NCBI GenBank assembly: GCA_946403625.1
Contig: CAMJAP010000017.1
Location: 1-43,912 of the forward strand
From: an uncultured Lachnospiraceae bacterium
Lineage (GTDB): Bacteria > Bacillota > Clostridia > Lachnospirales > Lachnospiraceae
Length of the DNA: 43,912 nt
Direction: 5' to 3'
The notes under the pieces were generated by a model. The model was given only the letters and a program-made list of their open reading frames with translations, did no database searches and had not been told where the DNA came from. Made by a program: the position numbers and the translations under genes. Positions 38,980 through 43,912 of this stretch are shown piece after piece (the stretch's first letter is position 1; each line of letters opens with the position of its first letter).

Positions 38980-41289
38980 ATGGCAGAGAAAAAACGGTAT
39001 ACGATCGGGGTATTTGTCAGCGGGATCACGGATTATTTTACGGCCAATCTGTGCCGCGGCGTGATGCGCAGTGCGGAAGAACTGGATATGAATGTGGTGG
39101 TCTTTCCGGGAAAATACCTGTATCGTGATTTTTCCGATATTCCGGAATGCCGGTACGAATATCAGTATTCGACCGTGTTTTCGCATGTGGATAAAGAGAA
39201 TATTGACGGTCTGATCATAGCGGCAGGCAGCATCGGCTGTATGACCACGGAAGACAAACTGATGCAGTTCCTGGAGCAGTACCGGGAGATTCCCAGTGTG
39301 CTGGTCGCATCCAACTATGACGGATATGCCTGCATCAGCTACGATAATAAAAATGCCGTGACCGAAGGCATGGAATATATGATCACCAAAGCCGGATGCA
39401 AGTGTGTCTGCATTCTCGACGGCCCGGAAGGAAATACCGATGTGCAGGAACGAAGAGCGGCCTATCTGGAGGTGCTTAGAAAGCACAATATTCCGTACCG
39501 CTCAACGATGAGTGCCCAGGGCGATCTGGGAGATTCGCTGACCTCCAGGCAGGCGGCAAAGGCATTGATCCTGGACAATCCCCGTATGGACGGTCTGTTC
39601 TGCATTAACGATGCCATGGCATTTGCGGCATATGACGTGATGAACGAGATGGGGATCAAGCCGGGCATCGATATCAAGATCATGGGATACGATAACGAGC
39701 CGCGCAGTCTGACGACCGATCCGCCTTTGGCAACGGTTGCTGCGGATGCGGTACTGCTGGGAAGCCGTGCGGCTGGTGCTTTGGTGAAGCGGATCGAAGG
39801 CGGAGCACTCGGTAATCTGATATTGCCGTCCCGCTTTATCCTGCGCGAATCCCTGGGCGAACCGGAGCGGATCACGGTGCACAATACAGTGGGAGACCGT
39901 GCAAGCCTGTGGTCGGATTTTGAACATATTTTTTATCGCTATGTCAATATCAACGGGATCGCAAAATCCCAGGATGCCTATCACAAATTTGAGGAACTGA
40001 TGGATGCGGTACTGTCTTCCATCGAAGGTCATCTGCTGTTGTCACTTTCGAAGCAAAAGATCTTGAAATGCCTGGACGAACTGTTCCGAACCGATGCTAT
40101 GATCCATATGGATCTGGAAGAGTTGATGTATTATATTGATCAGCAGAGCAAGCGGGCATTGGAACTGCGCTCGCACGATCCGGAAGATGAGGCGCAGCTG
40201 CGGGAATTGCTGACGGAGATCTATAAGCGGCTGGTACTGGCGGTGGACAAGCGCTACAGCCTGATGGAACACGAGCAGGATCTGAAGAAATACAAGATGC
40301 GCGACTTTGTCCGTGCAACGCTGAATTTCCGCTGTGCATCGGAGAGTTCCTATCTGGCAATCCTGAACTGTATGGAATGGATGGGCGTGCAAAATGCCTG
40401 CCTGTATCTGTATGAGAATACGATCATTCATCGCGACGGCGAAGAATTTCCGAAGCAGGAATACTATGCGGTGAAGGCATATTGCGAAAAGGGAACGGCA
40501 CATCTGGTTCCGCAGGAGTATCAGAAACTGCCGAAAAAACTGCTCTTTAAAAATGCGGCCTTCGGCGATACGCGCTGGTTTTCAGTATTGCTGCCGCTGT
40601 ATTTCGGAGAAGAAAACTACGGCTTTGTCTTCTGTGATCTGTCAGAAGGCATGTTTGAAGAAGGCGAGTTTGCGGCAGGACAGCTGGGCGCGGCGGCGCA
40701 TATGCTGCATATACTGAATATCAATGAGACCATCCGTAAACAGCTGGAGTCCCATCTGGAAGTGACGAAGAAGGAAAATTCGGAGCTGGATCAGCTGTCC
40801 AAATCGGATGAACTGACCGGATTGCTCAATCGCAGAGGATTTATGGAATCGGCCGGAGAACTGGTATCCCGTTGCCGGAAAGAAAAATCCAACTGTCTGA
40901 TCGCCTATATCGATATGGACAATCTGAAGTCTGTGAATGACCGGTTCGGACATGATGACGGTGATTTTGCGCTGCAGGCCATTGCGAACCTTTTGCAGGA
41001 GGTTATGCCGGAAGGGGCGGTGATCGGCCGGATCGGAGGAGATGAGTTTGCTTGCGCGGCAGTGATGGATCAGATCCGTAATGAGCGCTTTCCGGGGATG
41101 CTGCAGGAGGCCTTTGACCGGTTTAACCAAAGCAGCGATAAGCCGTATCTGGTATCGGCTTCGGTAGGCGTCTATCCGATGGAACCGCAGGAAACCACTC
41201 CGCTGGAAGAAGCGCTGAATTCCGCGGATGAAAAACTCTATATTGCGAAACAGCATAAAGAGACCAGAATATTGAAAGAAAGTCATTAA
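38980..41289 (+). CDS. Sugar-binding-domain diguanylate cyclase
   Basis: The 769-residue protein starts with a LacI/PurR-type periplasmic-binding-fold sensor (about 5-300: YTIGVFVSGITDYFTANLCRGV, NIDGLIIAAGS, DGLFCINDAMAFAAYDVM, IKIMGYDNEPRSLTTDPPLATV) but has no helix-turn-helix and no signal peptide, so it senses a ligand inside the cell. A middle region (300-600) is helical and GAF-like. The GGDEF domain (about 630-769) has DELTGLLNRRGF, IDMDNLKSVNDRFGHDDGD and GGDEF at 686-690. The RxxD inhibitory site that would precede it is absent. It would make c-di-GMP in response to a sugar or nucleoside. No EAL or HD-GYP partner is near. Confidence 0.9.
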   Translation: MAEKKRYTIGVFVSGITDYFTANLCRGVMRSAEELDMNVVVFPGKYLYRDFSDIPECRYEYQYSTVFSHVDKENIDGLIIAAGSIGCMTTEDKLMQFLEQYREIPSVLVASNYDGYACISYDNKNAVTEGMEYMITKAGCKCVCILDGPEGNTDVQERRAAYLEVLRKHNIPYRSTMSAQGDLGDSLTSRQAAKALILDNPRMDGLFCINDAMAFAAYDVMNEMGIKPGIDIKIMGYDNEPRSLTTDPPLATVAADAVLLGSRAAGALVKRIEGGALGNLILPSRFILRESLGEPERITVHNTVGDRASLWSDFEHIFYRYVNINGIAKSQDAYHKFEELMDAVLSSIEGHLLLSLSKQKILKCLDELFRTDAMIHMDLEELMYYIDQQSKRALELRSHDPEDEAQLRELLTEIYKRLVLAVDKRYSLMEHEQDLKKYKMRDFVRATLNFRCASESSYLAILNCMEWMGVQNACLYLYENTIIHRDGEEFPKQEYYAVKAYCEKGTAHLVPQEYQKLPKKLLFKNAAFGDTRWFSVLLPLYFGEENYGFVFCDLSEGMFEEGEFAAGQLGAAAHMLHILNINETIRKQLESHLEVTKKENSELDQLSKSDELTGLLNRRGFMESAGELVSRCRKEKSNCLIAYIDMDNLKSVNDRFGHDDGDFALQAIANLLQEVMPEGAVIGRIGGDEFACAAVMDQIRNERFPGMLQEAFDRFNQSSDKPYLVSASVGVYPMEPQETTPLEEALNSADEKLYIAKQHKETRILKESH

Positions 41290-41308
41290 GAAGGTAAGAC
41301 GGAAAGTG

Positions 41309-42826
41309 ATGAACGGTGTAATGAAAAAACTCCTGGGCGGATGGCTGCTCGGGAGTGTTCTGTTATCGGGAATGCCGGTGGCTGCAGAGGATCTGCCGAC
41401 GGGAGAAGCAAGCGCGGAGATCCTCGCAGACGGCTCTTCGGAGGCGGTAGCGGCGGAAGAAGTTTCCGATCCGCAGACGGAAGAACTGAAAATGATCCTG
41501 TCGGGACTGACCTGGAACAACTGGCGCATAGCCTATCAGGAAGGCGTGACGGAGCAGCAGATCACGGTGCCTTATATCAATAAAGCGGGGCAGGTAGCCT
41601 ACGGCCTGATAAAACTGTATCTGCCGGCGGATACATCCAAGCCGGTACCCTTAGTGTATGTTCCGCATTATGAGGCGGGGGAATATTCGCTGGAAGCGGT
41701 CAATTATCTGCGGCATGGCTGGGCGGTGGCATCGCCGATGGATCTGTACGGAACCATCAACACCACGCTTCTGGAGGATGATCTGGTACTGAATAACGCG
41801 GCCTTATATATCTTGCGTCATCTTCCGCAGATCGATCCGCAACGGATCGCCCTGGCCGGAAGCAGCGCCGGCGGTTATACGGCGTTGATGATCGATGCGT
41901 TGCAACTGGGCAATTGCGCGGTGGTTGCCAATTATGCCATGGTCAATCCGTATTATACCTTTACGCAGCATTTTCCGCAGATTGACCGTTTTAACCGCAA
42001 ATACACCGCGGTAACGGAATCCGGCGAGACCACAATGATCTTCCCGACCGGCGGTGCGGTCACGGCTTGTTTTCAGGGAACGCAGGGAATCTTTCCGGGC
42101 GTAAAAGAGTATGCACGATGGGAAGAACTTTCTCCCATCGGACTGATCAGTGATCTGAGTTCGCCGGTTTTGGAAAACCATTATACTTCGGATCTGCTGA
42201 TACCGGTGGACGAAGTGTGCAGGGCCGGCAGTTACGCAAGCGGCGGCGGAAGCGTTCCGGCAGGTTTTTCGACGCATATGAGCAATCGCTATCCCGGAAC
42301 ATTGGGAAACTCGTTTACCGAACTGTTGCCGGCCGCTGCGACCAACATCAGTCGTATCGTGATCGAGACCCCGTACGATGAGGTGACGCTGCCCTATGAT
42401 CCGCAGGCGTTCTTTAATGTAAATATCCTGGATGACGGGCCCGTGGAATCCTATTCCGGTCATTATGCACATGCGGATTATGTATTTAAGGACGACGGGG
42501 TATATTTATCGGATATGTTTGCCAGAGGACTGGGCGGAACCGAGATCCTGACGGCGGACAAAGCAGTGCTGTTGCTGCACCGTTATATGGGCGTTAGTCC
42601 GCAGCTGCCGGTGCATTACGGTGTGGACGAGACGGTCTACGGATCCTTAACGGTCTACCGAAACGAGATCACGGAGGAATTGCTGCGTTATGCGGGCAAT
42701 CATTCCTATGCGGAACTGGAAGCGGTAATGCAGACGGCGATGCAAATGTATCCGGAAGATACGCTCCTCGGACAGGCCTGGTCGGAACTGGGAACGGTGA
42801 TCGCAACGCAGCTTTTGGCACAATAA
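41309..42826 (+). CDS. Secreted alpha/beta hydrolase (esterase/peptidase-like)
   Basis: The 506-residue protein has a signal peptide (MKKLLGGWLLGSVLLSGMPVAA, with an AxA-type cut near residue 27) and an acidic linker, so it is exported. The hydrolase part contains the nucleophile elbow LAGSSAGGYTALM with S186, preceded by YVPHYEAGEYSLEAVNYLRHGWAV (oxyanion-hole and lid-like stretch). Other catalytic residues are not assigned with confidence. The start at 41309 has GGAAAG upstream; a GTG at 41306 is also possible. It is 19 bases after the cyclase gene and lacks its own promoter, so it may be part of a c-di-GMP-linked surface programme. Substrate unknown. Confidence 0.78.
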   Translation: MNGVMKKLLGGWLLGSVLLSGMPVAAEDLPTGEASAEILADGSSEAVAAEEVSDPQTEELKMILSGLTWNNWRIAYQEGVTEQQITVPYINKAGQVAYGLIKLYLPADTSKPVPLVYVPHYEAGEYSLEAVNYLRHGWAVASPMDLYGTINTTLLEDDLVLNNAALYILRHLPQIDPQRIALAGSSAGGYTALMIDALQLGNCAVVANYAMVNPYYTFTQHFPQIDRFNRKYTAVTESGETTMIFPTGGAVTACFQGTQGIFPGVKEYARWEELSPIGLISDLSSPVLENHYTSDLLIPVDEVCRAGSYASGGGSVPAGFSTHMSNRYPGTLGNSFTELLPAAATNISRIVIETPYDEVTLPYDPQAFFNVNILDDGPVESYSGHYAHADYVFKDDGVYLSDMFARGLGGTEILTADKAVLLLHRYMGVSPQLPVHYGVDETVYGSLTVYRNEITEELLRYAGNHSYAELEAVMQTAMQMYPEDTLLGQAWSELGTVIATQLLAQ

Positions 42827-42858
42827 TTATGTAACCTTCGTATGTAAAGAAAAAATAC

Positions 42859-42886
42859 TTGACAGCGGTGAAGGATTTGCTATAAT
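42859..42886 (+). promoter_or_regulatory. Strong promoter of ylxM-ffh
   Basis: TTGACA (42859-42864) and TATAAT (42881-42886) are 16 bases apart, both perfect. Transcription would begin near 42893, only about four bases before the ylxM start codon. Confidence 0.82.
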
Positions 42887-42896
42887 AGCGATTGTT

Positions 42897-43262
42897 ATGG
42901 AAAAGATCGTGGAACAGGGCATATTGTTCGATTTTTACGGACCGCTGTTAACAAAGCATCAGCAGGAGATCTGCAGCGCGGCTTTGTACGAGGATCTGTC
43001 GTTGGCGGAGATCGCGGAACAGTACGGGATCACCAGACAGGGCGTACACGATCTGCTGAAACGTTGTGATCATATCCTGCGGGATTATGAAGAAAAGCTC
43101 GGACTGGTCGAACAGTACCGCGTGCAGAACGAGGGACTGGCACGGATCCGAACGATATTACAGGGAGCGGTTTCCGAAAGCGGTGTTTTGCAGATGGATC
43201 CGGACAAGACGACGGAACTGATGCGGCAACTGGAACAGCTCACCGGTACATTGGAAGAGTAA
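42897..43262 (+). CDS. ylxM: YlxM family helix-turn-helix protein (signal recognition particle-linked)
   Basis: The 121-residue protein matches YlxM: LFDFYGPLLTKHQQEICSAALYEDLSLAEIAEQYGITRQGVHDLLKRCDHILRDYEEKLGL in pattern, a sigma-70 region-4-like helix-turn-helix. YlxM is coded before ffh in Firmicutes and affects signal recognition particle assembly. No Shine-Dalgarno is visible before the ATG at 42897, and the promoter leaves about four leader bases, so the message is probably leaderless. It lies 36 bases before ffh and shares its transcript. Confidence 0.92.
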   Translation: MEKIVEQGILFDFYGPLLTKHQQEICSAALYEDLSLAEIAEQYGITRQGVHDLLKRCDHILRDYEEKLGLVEQYRVQNEGLARIRTILQGAVSESGVLQMDPDKTTELMRQLEQLTGTLEE

Positions 43263-43298
43263 CCCATACATTCATCAGAATGAGTAAAGGATTGATCT

Positions 43299-43912
43299 AT
43301 GGCATTTGAAAGCCTGAGTGACAAATTACAGGATATATTTAAGGGACTTCGCGGTAAGGGAAAGATCACGGAAGCCGATCTGAAGATCGCCATGAAAGAA
43401 GTGAAGATGGCGCTTTTGGAAGCCGACGTTAACTTCCGCGTGGTTAAGCAGTTCGTAAAATCCGTTGAGGAACGCGCAATCGGTGAAGAAGTGATCAACG
43501 GTCTGAATCCCGGACAGATGGTCATCAAGATCGTAAACGAAGAGATGACCGCCCTGATGGGATCGGAGACGACCGAACTGAAGATGCAGCCGGGACAGGC
43601 CAAGACCGTGATCATGATGTGCGGTCTGCAGGGTGCCGGTAAAACGACGACGACCGCAAAGATCGCCGGAAAGTTAAAGCAGAAGGGTAAGAAACCGCTG
43701 TTGGTTGCCTGCGATATCTATCGTCCCGCGGCCATCGAGCAGTTGCAGATCAACGGTAAGAAACAGGAAGTGGAAGTGTTCTCCATGGGAACCGACCACA
43801 AACCGGTAGAGATCGCGAAAGAAGCGTTGGCTTATGCCGAAAAGAACGGACACAATGTGATCATTCTGGATACGGCAGGCCGTTTGCATATTGATGAAGA
43901 TATGATGCAGGA
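43299..43912 (+). CDS. ffh: Signal recognition particle GTPase Ffh (cut by window end)
   Basis: The first 204 residues of Ffh are present: the N domain (MAFESLSDKLQDIFKGLRGKG..., about 1-85) and the start of the G domain with MCGLQGAGKTTTTAKIA (P-loop), ACDIYRPAAIEQL and IILDTAGRLHIDED (G3 motif). Ffh binds signal peptides as they leave the ribosome and delivers them to FtsY at the membrane. TAAAGGA lies eight bases before the ATG at 43299. The gene continues past 43912; the methionine-rich M domain is outside the window. Confidence 0.95.
   Translation, partial: MAFESLSDKLQDIFKGLRGKGKITEADLKIAMKEVKMALLEADVNFRVVKQFVKSVEERAIGEEVINGLNPGQMVIKIVNEEMTALMGSETTELKMQPGQAKTVIMMCGLQGAGKTTTTAKIAGKLKQKGKKPLLVACDIYRPAAIEQLQINGKKQEVEVFSMGTDHKPVEIAKEALAYAEKNGHNVIILDTAGRLHIDEDMMQ

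Noticed and set aside
1-43912. tRNA, rRNA, prophage or intact insertion sequence
   Set aside because: No cloverleaf, rRNA core sequence, phage structural gene or complete transposase was recognised; only the Rpn remnant hints at mobile DNA.

Overview
The window reads as chromosome of an anaerobic Clostridia member, most likely Lachnospiraceae. Supporting signs are G/C-balanced Firmicutes-style promoters and strong Shine-Dalgarno sites, a catabolite-repression (cre) signature, an ylxM-ffh pair, a Rrf2-type regulator next to cysteine genes, gut-type xylan enzymes, and a cysteine-form NAD(P)-linked formate dehydrogenase with a full molybdenum-cofactor operon. No tRNA, rRNA, CRISPR array, prophage or intact insertion sequence was seen.

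Layout. 1-1.2 kb: a Bax-inhibitor-1 family membrane protein with a long Q/N/G/Y-rich N-terminus. 1.2-4.4 kb: sulfur assimilation, with an Rrf2 regulator divergent from metY-cysK; between them lie paired inverted repeats and a 35-codon leader peptide with three consecutive Cys codons ahead of mutually exclusive hairpins and a terminator, i.e. a cysteine attenuator. 4.5-9.7 kb: a two-component system, then a VTC-type polyphosphate polymerase domain protein, a DUF4956 membrane protein and a Cthe_2159-like beta-helix lipoprotein with PEGFxx hexapeptide repeats. 9.7-14.7 kb: REP-like repeats, an Rpn nuclease remnant, a zinc-ribbon membrane protein, a Y-family polymerase with its YolD partner, and a methyltransferase-like protein. 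14.8-18.6 kb: a GH43 enzyme, a DUF2974 hydrolase and a GH10 xylanase lipoprotein. 18.7-22.3 kb: a Pro/Gln-repeat zinc-ribbon protein, then a MutS-like ATPase and an HExxH membrane protein on the minus strand.

22.4-34 kb is one long co-directional run for molybdenum cofactor: fdhD, moeA, an unknown membrane protein, mobA-mobB fusion, a second MoeA-like protein, moaC, modA, modB, modC, ybaK, moaA and a MOSC-MogA fusion. It delivers molybdate uptake, cofactor synthesis and sulfuration for the formate dehydrogenase operon that follows (34.3-38.9 kb), which encodes a NuoF-tail/GltD-like FAD subunit and a catalytic subunit. Its promoter region carries a near-perfect cre, an 18-bp Rex-like box over the -35 element, and a terminator-like structured leader. 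39-42.8 kb: a diguanylate cyclase with a LacI-type sugar-binding domain and a secreted alpha/beta hydrolase. 42.9 kb to the end: ylxM, apparently leaderless, and the start of ffh.

The most notable non-coding signals are the Cys-codon attenuator (1848-2022), the hairpin that sequesters the modA ribosome site (27964-28024), the cre/Rex/leader array of the formate dehydrogenase operon (34134-34261), and a 50-bp REP-like repeat family in three copies whose hairpin shows compensatory base changes.
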